Part shown: in pieces, positions 23,176 to 30,631 of the stretch
How the letters are laid out: each line of letters starts with the position of its first letter
How positions within the stretch are numbered: the stretch's first letter is position 1
Assembly: GCA_964443005.1 (NCBI GenBank)
Contig: CAYUBI010000013.1
Coordinates: 1 to 30,631, forward strand
Source of the DNA: CAYUBI01 sp964443005
GTDB taxonomy: Bacteria > Margulisbacteria > Riflemargulisbacteria > GWF2-35-9 > CAYUBI01
Reading direction: 5' to 3'
Length of the DNA stretch: 30,631 nucleotides
Made by a program: the position numbers and the translations under genes
Notes under the pieces: model-generated
What the model saw: only the letters and a program-made list of their open reading frames with translations
What the model was told of the DNA's origin: nothing
Databases searched by the model: none

Positions 23176-24393
23176 CTAGTTGCCAACACCTAGCACTTCA
23201 AGCACAACAGTTTTCAAATATCGCCCTTCAGGAAATGCAATAGTTTCAGTATGATCTAAAGGCTGGCCCAACTCCTGACGAACAACAGCGCGACGCCCTG
23301 CCCTTCCTGCAGCCAAACGAAGCGAATTTTTAAAATCAGCCATAGAGATTCGCCCAGAGCAAGAGCTTGTTACTAATAATCCTCCAGGTTGTAGCAAACG
23401 CAAACATGCAGCATTCAACGTCTCATAAGCACTTAACGCTTTTTTAACAGCTAAATGAGATTTCGCAAATGCTGGAGGATCGCAAATTATCAAATCATAT
23501 GGAAAAGAACGTAATTGATTTGTAGACAAAAGTGAAAACACATCTCCTTGAATCAAAGGATAATTTTCGTGATTTTCAGGCAAGGCATTTAACGAAAAAT
23601 TTCGCTGCACTAAATCCAATGCAGGACGGGAGCCATCAATCGACGTAACAGAAAGCGCTCCGGCTTTTGCAGCATACACTGAAAATCCTCCAGTATAGCA
23701 AAACAAATTCAAAACATGCCGATTAATCGCAAGTTGGCCAACCATCCCGCGAGCATCCCTTTGGTCAATAAAAAAGCCAGTTTTTTGGCCATTTACAACG
23801 TCTACATAAAAGCGACGTCCTAGTTCCATGCACTCAATAAGTGGGTCCACAACGCCAAAACGAACCTCTTTTGGAAAGTCTACAAGCCCTTCCTCCTGGC
23901 GAATCGACACATCAGATCGCTCAACTATAGCTACAGGTGAAAAAACAATTTTCAATGCATCAATAATCAAGGGACGCAAGACGTCCATTCCTGCAGTATG
24001 AATCTGAAAAACAAGCACCTCACCATAACGATCAACAATCAAACCAGGCAAACCATCGCCCTCACTATGAACGACTCGATACACAGTTGTTTGTGCAGAC
24101 AAATCATTAAGTTTACGTTGATTACATTGTTGAATTCGACAAGTAAAATAAGCAACAGAGATAACTGCTTTTGCATTTAAATCAATCATTCGAACATGAA
24201 TCGCAGATACGGCATTCCAAAATCCTATTCCCAAAAGCTCATTTGCTGCAGATTGAACACAAACTAGCGAACCCGAAATCAGCACAGGAGGCTGAAAAAT
24301 CGCATTTGAAAAAATCCATGGATGTCCAGCTTTTACAGGCGCTTCACGTCCAGGTTTAAGTGTAATAAGCGGATAAATAGAAAGATTACTCAT
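23176..24393 (-). CDS. rlmI: RlmI-family 23S rRNA cytosine-C5 methyltransferase
   Basis: The 405-residue class I SAM-dependent RNA methyltransferase has an N-terminal PUA domain (KAGHPWIFSNAI to about residue 75), then an RlmI-type insert (VVHSEGDGLPGLIVDRYG) and the Rossmann catalytic domain. The latter shows GQKTGFFIDQRDAR, the SAM loop NLFCYTGGFSVYAA, the catalytic motif IICDPPAFAKS and the Cys in VTSSCSGR. E. coli RlmI makes m5C1962 in 23S rRNA; position specificity here is inferred. Its ATG overlaps the stop of the flippase-like gene by one base (TAATG), so the two are co-transcribed despite no clear functional link. Confidence 0.9.
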   Translation of the reverse strand: MSNLSIYPLITLKPGREAPVKAGHPWIFSNAIFQPPVLISGSLVCVQSAANELLGIGFWNAVSAIHVRMIDLNAKAVISVAYFTCRIQQCNQRKLNDLSAQTTVYRVVHSEGDGLPGLIVDRYGEVLVFQIHTAGMDVLRPLIIDALKIVFSPVAIVERSDVSIRQEEGLVDFPKEVRFGVVDPLIECMELGRRFYVDVVNGQKTGFFIDQRDARGMVGQLAINRHVLNLFCYTGGFSVYAAKAGALSVTSIDGSRPALDLVQRNFSLNALPENHENYPLIQGDVFSLLSTNQLRSFPYDLIICDPPAFAKSHLAVKKALSAYETLNAACLRLLQPGGLLVTSSCSGRISMADFKNSLRLAAGRAGRRAVVRQELGQPLDHTETIAFPEGRYLKTVVLEVLGVGN

Positions 24394-25352
24394 TACGATT
24401 TACCCACATGCGAAAAATTAACCCATCGCTGCTTTGAAACCAATTCGTAAAAAATCGCCAAACAAATGGCAGAAACAAAGGGTACAATATAATAAATTGC
24501 ACGATATGCCACCAAAGTGCCCATGATTGTTGAAGCTGGCAAATAACGACTTAAGAAGAAAATCATCAAGGCATCAAAAACACCAATTCCACTAGGAACA
24601 TTACTGACAATTCCTAATATCTGAGACATCAAAAAAAACACCATAAATAAAGGAAAAGTCAAACCAGGAGCCGAAGGAAGCAACGAATAAACAACGCACC
24701 CCACAAATAAAAAATCTAAAACGCCAACAATAAGTTGCATACTGCTAATACGTAATCCAGGAAAAGTATAGGTTCGTGAACGAATTTTTAGAGGCCGATT
24801 ACGACCCGCAACTAAAAAATAAAGTAAAACTAAAGCAAGCATAACCAACCCAATTAAAAGCGTACTATGAATCGGTATCACAAATACTTCGGGAATCGCA
24901 ACAGGTACAACTATAAAAAATATTCCTGTTAACGTCAGCAAACCTAACCAAAAGGTAACGACACAAAATGACACTATTTTTGCGATTTGAACGCCAGATA
25001 CGCCCCACGCAGAATAATATCGATATCGAACAGCGCCTCCAGTTAATAACGCAAATCCAATATTATTACTGAAAACATACCCAATAAATCCTGCAAAGAT
25101 AATTCGCAAATATGACATCGGAATTTTTAAATAATAAAAAGCCAGCTTATCATAATTAATCAAAGTAAAATAACTTAACAGAGTAAACAAAACACCAGCA
25201 AGCAAATGATCATTAGGAATATGTCGCAAACTAATTATAACATCGCGCAGCTGATAGCCATGCAGCTCTTTATGCAAAGCAACTAATGCTATACCTAAGA
25301 TAATTACAGCTAAAATAGGGCTAAAAATTGTGATCCATTTTTTTTGATTCAT
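24393..25352 (-). CDS. MprF-type flippase domain protein (lysylphosphatidylglycerol synthase TM region), synthase domain absent
   Basis: The 319-residue polytopic membrane protein has about eight transmembrane segments, starting with IFSPILAVIILGIALVAL. The stretch INYDKLAFYYLKIPMSYLRIIFAGFIGYVFSNNIGFALLTGGAVRYRYYSAWG matches the conserved core of the MprF N-terminal flippase (LPG_synthase_TM, PF03706), and NVPSGIGVFDALMIF is the second family block. MprF normally carries a C-terminal aminoacyl-phosphatidylglycerol synthase domain (DUF2156); here the protein ends soon after the last helix. It may flip another lipid, or partner with a synthase encoded elsewhere. No Shine-Dalgarno is present; a promoter ends 6 nt before the ATG. 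Confidence 0.88.
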   Translation of the reverse strand: MNQKKWITIFSPILAVIILGIALVALHKELHGYQLRDVIISLRHIPNDHLLAGVLFTLLSYFTLINYDKLAFYYLKIPMSYLRIIFAGFIGYVFSNNIGFALLTGGAVRYRYYSAWGVSGVQIAKIVSFCVVTFWLGLLTLTGIFFIVVPVAIPEVFVIPIHSTLLIGLVMLALVLLYFLVAGRNRPLKIRSRTYTFPGLRISSMQLIVGVLDFLFVGCVVYSLLPSAPGLTFPLFMVFFLMSQILGIVSNVPSGIGVFDALMIFFLSRYLPASTIMGTLVAYRAIYYIVPFVSAICLAIFYELVSKQRWVNFSHVGKS

Positions 25353-25358
25353 AAGATT

Positions 25359-25387
25359 ACTATACGAACACTTTTAGAATTTGTAAA
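25359..25387 (-). promoter_or_regulatory. Promoter of the flippase-rlmI operon; leaderless arrangement
   Basis: On the minus strand, TTTACA (25382-25387, 5 of 6), exactly 17 bp, TATAGT (25359-25364, 5 of 6), then AATCTT and the ATG at 25352. There is no room for a ribosome site. Confidence 0.6.
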
Positions 25388-25399
25388 GTTTTGATCAGC

Positions 25400-26323
25400 T
25401 TATATACCCATAAAATCATCAACTGTCATGGCTTCATTTGTAACAAAATCACCGCCAAGCAATAAATATTTCCTACCTACAACTACAATATTCAACAATA
25501 CGGCACCATCTCCCGTTTTGACAATCGGACCGTTTGACGTTAAAGAAATTACAGTTCCTGGTTTCACGTCTGCAGTCACAAACACACGCGTTGCCTGATA
25601 AATCCCAATAGTATCGCCTCTATACAAGGTAAAAGCTGCAGAAAATGGATTTAATGCGCGAATACGATCCAAAATACGTACTGTTGTCCATGACCACGTT
25701 ACAAAAAAATCTTCCAATTTTAATTTTGGTGCTTTGATAAAATGACCCAGCGATTGTTTAACTGAAACAGGAGGTTTTTCTGTATCATTAATTAACTGAA
25801 GAACATTCTTAATTAAAGTCCAAGCTGATTTTTTTTGTTTTTCAACAACCATTCCATTGGTATCCTCAGATAAAATCGAAATTCGATCTTGTGAAATAAT
25901 ATCACCTTCATCAAAATAATCGTTTAAATAATGAATTGTTACTCCAGTAAACTTTTCACCATTTGCAATTGTCCAAAAATATGGACTATGGCCTCGATAA
26001 TCAGGCAAATAGGATGAATGAACATTCATTGCAGCAATTTTTGCCAAGGAATATAACGACGAATCCAACAACTGACTAAACGTAACTACCAAAATAACAT
26101 CTGGCTTTAAAACCTCACGAACCTCTTTAATAAAACCAGGATCATTCACATTTTTCTGTTCATAAAATGGGATTTTTCTTGCATTAGCAGCTTGAATCAT
26201 TAACCGAATATCTTGATTATGTGAAATATCAAATATCAATCCTACAATAAGGTAATCAGTAGCAACTAGCTGTTTAACAACATACATCGCCAAATTTGTA
26301 ATGCCAAACACCAAAACTCTCAA
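25400..26323 (-). CDS. Formyltransferase-family protein, divergent Fmt paralogue
   Basis: The 307-residue protein shares the Fmt fold: N-terminal MRVLVFGITNLAMYVVKQL, PDVILVVTFSQLLDSSLY and the catalytic N-x-H in MNVHSSYLPDYRGHSPYFW, with Asp in DYFDEGDII. A C-terminal OB-like domain (RIRALNPFSAAFTLYRGD, PGTVISLTSNGPIVKTGDGA) completes it. The loop reads SYLPDYRGHSPYFW rather than the initiator-tRNA type SLLPKYRGASPIQ of the window's other fmt, so the substrate probably differs, for example an amino sugar nucleotide or another amine. The start is TTG, overlapping the nadC stop by 4 bp (TTGA). It is the last gene of the NYN-nadC-formyltransferase operon. Confidence 0.82.
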   Translation of the reverse strand: MRVLVFGITNLAMYVVKQLVATDYLIVGLIFDISHNQDIRLMIQAANARKIPFYEQKNVNDPGFIKEVREVLKPDVILVVTFSQLLDSSLYSLAKIAAMNVHSSYLPDYRGHSPYFWTIANGEKFTGVTIHYLNDYFDEGDIISQDRISILSEDTNGMVVEKQKKSAWTLIKNVLQLINDTEKPPVSVKQSLGHFIKAPKLKLEDFFVTWSWTTVRILDRIRALNPFSAAFTLYRGDTIGIYQATRVFVTADVKPGTVISLTSNGPIVKTGDGAVLLNIVVVGRKYLLLGGDFVTNEAMTVDDFMGI

Positions 26324-27192
26324 TGACCTGCCTCAAGCAAAAAAGTCATATCAACTGCTAAAGCTGAATGAGTTAGCGCACCAACACTAATCCGATCAAC
26401 ACCCAACGCTGCTACACTAGGGATTCGACTCAATGTCATATTTCCAGAAGCCTCAATTTTGACGCTACATTTATGTTTTCGAATCAAAGCTACTGACTGA
26501 CTCATTAACTCATTTGACATATTATCAAGTAAAATAATATCAACACCTACAATTAAAGCTTCTTGCACATCAACCAGAGTTTGGGTTTCTATTTCCAGAA
26601 AATCAGGCTTAAAGCTATTTCCAGTATCCGACGCCAAATACATACGAACTTTTTTAACTGCAGAAGTAATTGAACCAGCAACCTGAATATGATTTTCTTT
26701 AATCAACACTGCATCAAACAATCCATTACGATGATTGCACGCACCCCCATCACAAACTGCTTTTTTTTCAAAAAAACGCATACCAGGCATTGTTTTTCGA
26801 GTATCATAAATGCGCGCATCTGTCCCCAAGACTGCAGCTACAAACTGCTGCGTTAATGTTGCAATTCCGCTTAATCGTTGCAAAAAATTCATTAACGTAC
26901 GTTCTAATTTCAACAACTCGATTGTATTCCCTGACAATTGGACCAGTTTAACACCCGAAACAAATGAAAAACCATCATCAACACAAAAATCAACTGAAAT
27001 AATAGGAAACATGAGAGAAACTAAATCAAAGACTAACTGAGCGCCACTAAAAATACCCGTTTGTTTAGCAACAATACAAGCAACTGAAGTATGATTTAGC
27101 GGAACTATTGCAAGAGACGTTACATCTCCGGCCTGAACGTCTTCAAGCAAACAATACCGAAGGTATTCATTCCTCTCGTTTAACGCGTACAT
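26320..27192 (-). CDS. nadC: Nicotinate-nucleotide pyrophosphorylase (carboxylating), quinolinate phosphoribosyltransferase
   Basis: NadC condenses quinolinate with PRPP to nicotinate mononucleotide, CO2 and PPi in de novo NAD synthesis. The 290-residue protein shows LLEDVQAGDVTSLAI at the N-terminus, ERTLMNFLQRLSGIATLTQQF, DTRKTMPGMRFFEKKAVCDGGACNHRNGLFDAVLIKENH, FLEIE, IILLDNMS, KIEASGNM and DRISVGALTHSA, all the usual active-site blocks. The ATG lies 26 bp inside the end of the NYN-domain gene, so translation is likely coupled. No nadA or nadB is in the window, so the source of quinolinate cannot be seen. Confidence 0.95.
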   Translation of the reverse strand: MYALNERNEYLRYCLLEDVQAGDVTSLAIVPLNHTSVACIVAKQTGIFSGAQLVFDLVSLMFPIISVDFCVDDGFSFVSGVKLVQLSGNTIELLKLERTLMNFLQRLSGIATLTQQFVAAVLGTDARIYDTRKTMPGMRFFEKKAVCDGGACNHRNGLFDAVLIKENHIQVAGSITSAVKKVRMYLASDTGNSFKPDFLEIETQTLVDVQEALIVGVDIILLDNMSNELMSQSVALIRKHKCSVKIEASGNMTLSRIPSVAALGVDRISVGALTHSALAVDMTFLLEAGH

Positions 27193-27691
27193 TTCTTTCT
27201 TTAATTAACATAGCAGGTTCAATAGGAATGTACATATCCGAACTTTGAATGAGTTCCATCGCTGTACTTTTAGGAAACGAACAAATTTCAATGCGAACGC
27301 CCCGACTTTTAAGCATATTCACCAAATCACAAAAATCACCATCACCAGTAACCAAGGTAATCACATCTAATCGCTCTGCCATGGAAATAGCATCAATAGC
27401 CATCCCCATATCCCAATCACCCTTTGTTGAACCATCAGCACGAACCTTTAGGTCCTTTACTTTAATTTCAAAACCCAAACGCGTTAACATATCATGGAAA
27501 TTTGTTTGATCAATCTCAGGAGTTTGAACTGCATAAGCAATAGCTCGAATTAACAAACGACCATCTACCAATCGAGTTAATAAATGATCAAAATTAACAC
27601 GCGCCTGATACTGAAACTTTGCTGAATAAAACAAATTTTGAATATCGACAAAAATTCCGATGCGTTGATGTTTTTTGAAATCTACAGTCAT
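27167..27691 (-). CDS. NYN-domain (LabA/DUF88-like) putative ribonuclease
   Basis: The 174-residue protein has a PIN-like NYN fold. Acidic active-site residues are visible in GIFVDIQNLFYSA (Asp16), KGDWDMGMAIDAI (about 117-129) and TLVTGDGDFCDLVNML (about 139-154), matching the LabA/DUF88 arrangement of three acidic motifs around a metal centre. Such proteins are predicted RNases; LabA was named from cyanobacterial clock work. The role here is unknown. No Shine-Dalgarno precedes the ATG; an extended -10 promoter ends 10 nt upstream. It is the first gene of the nadC operon and divergent from trxB. Confidence 0.88.
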   Translation of the reverse strand: MTVDFKKHQRIGIFVDIQNLFYSAKFQYQARVNFDHLLTRLVDGRLLIRAIAYAVQTPEIDQTNFHDMLTRLGFEIKVKDLKVRADGSTKGDWDMGMAIDAISMAERLDVITLVTGDGDFCDLVNMLKSRGVRIEICSFPKSTAMELIQSSDMYIPIEPAMLIKERNVRVKREE

Positions 27692-27701
27692 AATAATATA
27701 A

Positions 27702-27730
27702 ATTATAACACAAAAACTAGGGGTTGTTAG
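27702..27730 (-). promoter_or_regulatory. Promoter of the NYN-nadC-formyltransferase operon
   Basis: On the minus strand, CTAACA (27725-27730, 4 of 6), 17 bp, and perfect TATAAT (27702-27707) preceded by TGT, an extended -10. The ATG is 10 nt after the hexamer, leaving an inferred leader of only a few bases. The -35 shares bases with the -35 of the divergent trxB promoter. Confidence 0.6.
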
Positions 27731-27752
27731 CTGCTATTGCAAAGCATATAAT
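27724..27752 (+). promoter_or_regulatory. trxB promoter; leaderless arrangement
   Basis: TTGTTA (27724-27729), exactly 17 bp, perfect TATAAT (27747-27752), then AACCAA and the ATG at 27759. There is no ribosome site. Initiation 7 nt after the -10 box would fall on the A of the ATG. Confidence 0.65.
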
Positions 27753-27758
27753 AACCAA

Positions 27759-28694
27759 ATGGAAATTTATGATGTTGCAATTGTTGGTGGTGGCCCTGCA
27801 GGCCTTGCAGCCGGGATATACACAAGCAGAGCACAATTAAAAACATGTATTATTGAAAAAGCCATACTTGGTGGACAAGCAGCTACAACATCATGGATTG
27901 AAAATTATCCAGGTGTTGGACCCATTGGATTGTCCGGCGCAGAAATTAGCCAAAAAATGGAAACGCAAGCAGTTCATTTTGGCGCAGAAATTATTCAAGA
28001 CATTGTTCACACAATCGAACCCAAAGGAAAAATTAAACGAATCGATTTAACTTACCATGAATCTATTCACACAAAAACGATTATCTATGCCGCAGGTGCT
28101 GAACCTCAGAAACTCGGCATTCCTGGAGAAAATGAGTTTCTTGGCAAAGGAGTGTCCTATTGTGCAATTTGCGATGGAGCATTTTTTAAAGGAAAAACCA
28201 TTGCAGTAATTGGTGGCGGTGATAGCGCGCTAGAAGAAGCACTTTTTCTAACAAAATTTGCAAGTATTGTGTATCTTATTCATCGACGAGAAGAATTTCG
28301 TGCTCAAAAAATTATTCAGCAAAAAGTACGAGCTAATCCTCATATCAAAATCATTCTAAATACACATCCAGTTCTATGTTCAGGGAAACAAACTCTAGAT
28401 ACATTACAACTTAAGCATGCAATAACAGGTGAAATAGAAAACCTCATGACTCAAGGCATTTTCATCTATATTGGCATGTCACCAAATACCGATTTATTAA
28501 CAAATAAAGCGTTGATGAATGCACATCATTACCTAATTACGGACAAATTAATGCACACAAATATCGATGGGGTTTATGGTGCTGGTGATGTAACAGAAAA
28601 ATCATTACGACAAATAGTAACTGCAGTTTCAGATGGAGCAATTGCAGCAATCGAAGCGGAAAAATATATTAATACGTGGACCGAATTACCGTAA
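27759..28694 (+). CDS. trxB: Thioredoxin reductase
   Basis: This FAD flavoenzyme reduces thioredoxin with NADPH. The 311-residue protein has the FAD motif VAIVGGGPAGLAAGIYTSRA (7-26), GGQAATTSWIENYPG, the redox pair Cys135-Ala-Ile-Cys138 in SYCAICDG, the NADPH motif VIGGGDSALEEALFL (about 153-167), the HRREEFRA phosphate-binding block typical of NADPH use, and the C-terminal FAD motif GVYGAGDVTEKSLRQIVTAVSDGAIAA. The length and order are those of the low-molecular-weight bacterial enzyme. It is monocistronic, divergent from the NYN gene, and its 3' end overlaps the convergent fapA-like gene by 26 bp. Confidence 0.97.
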   Translation: MEIYDVAIVGGGPAGLAAGIYTSRAQLKTCIIEKAILGGQAATTSWIENYPGVGPIGLSGAEISQKMETQAVHFGAEIIQDIVHTIEPKGKIKRIDLTYHESIHTKTIIYAAGAEPQKLGIPGENEFLGKGVSYCAICDGAFFKGKTIAVIGGGDSALEEALFLTKFASIVYLIHRREEFRAQKIIQQKVRANPHIKIILNTHPVLCSGKQTLDTLQLKHAITGEIENLMTQGIFIYIGMSPNTDLLTNKALMNAHHYLITDKLMHTNIDGVYGAGDVTEKSLRQIVTAVSDGAIAAIEAEKYINTWTELP

Positions 28695-30288
28695 AAGCAC
28701 CTTTACAAAACACTGACGGCCCAAACTCTTGCGTCAAAACAACCTCCTGCTTCCCAATAACAATCTTAACGCCTTTATAAATTTCAGAATAAATTGTCAC
28801 CTGTAATTTCGGACGTTTTTTAATTTCAAACTTAAGCTGATCATTCTGTTCTACTAAATTAAACAAATCATCCTCAATCATCTTTTTAATCGTAGAAAAC
28901 GATGATAATTTAGATGTAGATCTATCAACAACTTCCATTCCCGATTGATTAGCACGCTCTTTTGCAAGCTCCATATTTAACCGCGCCAGTTTTTGTCGTT
29001 CCTTTTCAATTTGTCCCTCTACTGCTTTTTGAAGCTCAACCAATTCATTATTTTCAAAAAGAATAAGTTCAGAGGAATCATCCAAATTTGCGGCCCCAAC
29101 AGTTGTTGCAGCAATTATTTCCTCAGATTCAATTTTCGATGCAATAATACTCTGTTCAACCTTTACTTTTTTCTTAGCTTTTATATAACTGCGAATAACT
29201 TCATGCCCTATATAAACATTCCCCTGCACAGACTCAATCGTACTATTATTACAGTATCCAACAAAGCAATTATGAGCTGCTTTAATCATGGATGATTTAC
29301 CAATCACCCCCTGCAATACGTAAATATCTCCAGTAGCCTGTACTTTCGCACCTTCAATAATCCCATGAATAACTAAGTCACCATCAACAATCAGTTCAGT
29401 TCCAAACTGCACATTTCCCCGCACAATTACAAACCCACACAATTCCAGCAGCCCCCGTGGCAATTCATTATACACAACCATCTCAAGAACACGAACTGTT
29501 TGACTAAAAAACCCGACAATACCAGATTTAGTTGCAACAATCTTGTTTCCTTGTCGTTCACAATTTTGGCTAACCTCTATTGGTACGAATTCTAAATACA
29601 ATTTAGGAAGATATTTCCCAGTAACACTTTTTCCATATTCAGCATCAATACCAGACGTAATCTCAACCAAAGTCTGTCCATAAATCACCTCATTAGCAAT
29701 TGTTAAATCCAAAAAGCCAACTCTATCACCTTGCTTAATTGGCAAAGGCATTACTTTGTGCGTCTGATATAGATAATCATAAGCCTCGGATAAAGGACTT
29801 GTCGCTATCATACCCATAGCCATTACAAAATACTCGCCATTTTTCTGATTACACTGGTCTTTTATTTCATCAATCATGACACCTTCAGTAATCTCATACA
29901 TCTTCAAAAAAGCCATTACATCGCTAAAACCATATTTTCCAGGCCCCAAAGCCATTTCAGCCATCATTTCATCATTCGTAATTTTTAAACACCAAAAATC
30001 CGTATAAAATTCCTTATATCCGTCTGCATAACCAGGTCCATATAACAAGTACGGTCCAACAAAGCCTTCCCGCTTGTAATTTTCAACTAAATCCAACGAA
30101 ATCTCAAAAGGAAAAGAATTTGCTTTGAAATAGGCAAGAGCCTCCGCAATAACATCATCTAATGAAACTTGAAAAGCAAATTCCAAATACAATTGTTTCT
30201 GTGATATAAAAGTTATCGATGCATTTCCATTCTCATGCAAAGTAATTGTCGAATAATTTAAAAAAACAGGCTTTACTGAACGTATCAT
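28669..30288 (-). CDS. FapA-family (DUF342) polymerising-scaffold-like protein
   Basis: From the ATG at 30288 the protein is 539 residues; a GTG at 30306 would add six. The N-terminal part (about 1-170) is an alpha/beta region. Residues about 180-400 hold the DUF342 right-handed beta-helix signature: repeated short beta segments ending LELCGFVIVRGNVQFGTELIVDGDLVIHGIIEGAKVQATGDIYVLQGVIG and VQGNVYIGHEVIRSYIKAKKKVKV. A coiled coil follows (about 410-450, VELQKAVEGQIEKERQKLARL), then a C-terminal beta domain (KLQVTIYSEIYKGVKIVIGK) typical of FapA. FapA proteins are widespread and linked to surface sensing or cell-surface regulation in Vibrio and relatives; the role here is unknown. No Shine-Dalgarno is present. 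Confidence 0.87.
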   Translation of the reverse strand: MIRSVKPVFLNYSTITLHENGNASITFISQKQLYLEFAFQVSLDDVIAEALAYFKANSFPFEISLDLVENYKREGFVGPYLLYGPGYADGYKEFYTDFWCLKITNDEMMAEMALGPGKYGFSDVMAFLKMYEITEGVMIDEIKDQCNQKNGEYFVMAMGMIATSPLSEAYDYLYQTHKVMPLPIKQGDRVGFLDLTIANEVIYGQTLVEITSGIDAEYGKSVTGKYLPKLYLEFVPIEVSQNCERQGNKIVATKSGIVGFFSQTVRVLEMVVYNELPRGLLELCGFVIVRGNVQFGTELIVDGDLVIHGIIEGAKVQATGDIYVLQGVIGKSSMIKAAHNCFVGYCNNSTIESVQGNVYIGHEVIRSYIKAKKKVKVEQSIIASKIESEEIIAATTVGAANLDDSSELILFENNELVELQKAVEGQIEKERQKLARLNMELAKERANQSGMEVVDRSTSKLSSFSTIKKMIEDDLFNLVEQNDQLKFEIKKRPKLQVTIYSEIYKGVKIVIGKQEVVLTQEFGPSVFCKGAFTVIRSTY

Positions 30289-30294
30289 ACATAT

Positions 30295-30324
30295 TTTATA
30301 CCACACTCACTAGCCTTCAAGCAA
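30295..30324 (-). promoter_or_regulatory. Putative promoter of the FapA-like gene; leaderless arrangement
   Basis: On the minus strand, TTGCTT (30319-30324), 18 bp, TATAAA (30295-30300) preceded by TGG (extended -10), then ATATGT and the ATG at 30288. The -10-to-ATG distance is 6 nt, as for trxB and the flippase gene. Confidence 0.5.
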
Positions 30325-30418
30325 ACACTCAAATTACAACACGATCTATCGATACAATATCCTCAACTATTTTTACGAGTAACATCAATGTAGAGAACCG
30401 TAAAAAAAGGAAAAGAAA

Positions 30419-30631
30419 ATGAACTTCGCAATATCACTAAATCAGAAAAATCTTCCACAACCAAGAAGCAGAAATGCTGAAACCGAAAATTTAATTGCCG
30501 CCATCAAAAATCAAGATATTCAAACGGGCACCGCCATCAACCCATTTGGCACTCTTGGCGCTCTTCTGTTTACATCCCCAGACAATCAAAAAACATCGGT
30601 ATCCGCAAATGACAAAAATGTCTCGACAGTA
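30419..30631 (+). CDS. 5' end of an unknown gene, cut by window edge
   Basis: An ATG at 30419 with AAGGA about 8 nt upstream opens 71 codons to the window edge without a stop. The visible N-terminus, MNFAISLNQKNLPQPRSRNA, continues with NLIAAIKNQDIQTGTAINPFGTLGALLF and a Ser/Asn/Lys-rich stretch. No signal peptide, no recognised domain. The polar, Asn/Gln-rich composition resembles the N-terminus of the giant 2116-5601 protein in style only. The preceding 112-bp gap has no other supported feature. Confidence 0.6.
   Translation, partial: MNFAISLNQKNLPQPRSRNAETENLIAAIKNQDIQTGTAINPFGTLGALLFTSPDNQKTSVSANDKNVSTV

Overview
The window is a roughly 36-38% GC stretch of a bacterial draft assembly; two runs of N (100 and 10 bases) mark scaffold gaps. 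Gene content is mostly translation and RNA-modification housekeeping, with a few genes typical of host-associated lineages: two unrelated P-loop ATPase families that proliferate in such bacteria, a 1161-residue protein that resembles the mainly eukaryotic DUF4781 family, and an MprF-type flippase domain. My best guess at the source is a reduced, Gram-negative-type symbiont or parasite such as Candidatus Dependentiae (TM6). This is inferred from gene content and GC only and is low confidence.

Layout. 1-5601 (minus) is an accessory island: a partial PF09820-type ATPase, then an apparent operon of the giant DUF4781-like protein, a GNAT-like acetyltransferase and an unknown 128-residue protein. 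5867-7192 (plus) is an AAA_14/DUF4143 ATPase. 7189-11467 (minus) is a tightly overlapping operon: class III aminotransferase, rlmB, def, fmt, rsmH. 11551-12438 is a Xer recombinase. 12483-13640 is a REP-associated tyrosine transposase (RAYT) gene containing REP-like hairpins, two minisatellites and the 100-N gap. 13805-17332 (minus) is the conserved block tRNA-Lys, rpmH, rnpA, yidD, yidC, jag, mnmE, tRNA-Ser. 17548-21946 (plus) is a secreted protein, valS and folC; the folC end runs into an antisense tRNA-Pro. 22096-23129 holds a Cys-rich small protein and a beta-carbonic anhydrase. 23176-25352 (minus) is an MprF-like flippase and rlmI. 25400-27691 (minus) is a NYN-domain protein, nadC and a second formyltransferase. 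Then come trxB (plus), a FapA/DUF342 protein (minus) and the 5' end of an unknown gene at the right edge.

How the genes work together. def and fmt run the N-formyl-Met cycle. rsmH, rlmB and rlmI modify rRNA. mnmE and the three tRNAs (Ser-GGA, Lys-CUU, Pro-GGG, all with encoded CCA) serve decoding. rnpA processes tRNA. yidC, yidD and jag belong to membrane insertion and its conserved neighbourhood.

Most notable signals. (1) The RAYT gene has two inverted REP-like hairpins with compensatory stem changes and identical loops, bracketing in-frame 24-bp and 33-bp tandem repeats; its apparent continuity depends on the arbitrary 100-N gap length. (2) A set of promoters has the -10 box 6-10 nt from the ATG and no Shine-Dalgarno, suggesting leaderless mRNAs (trxB, the MprF-like gene, fapA, xerC, the NYN gene). 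(3) The DUF4781-like giant protein is an effector-like candidate. No stretch over 300 bases lacks a gene.
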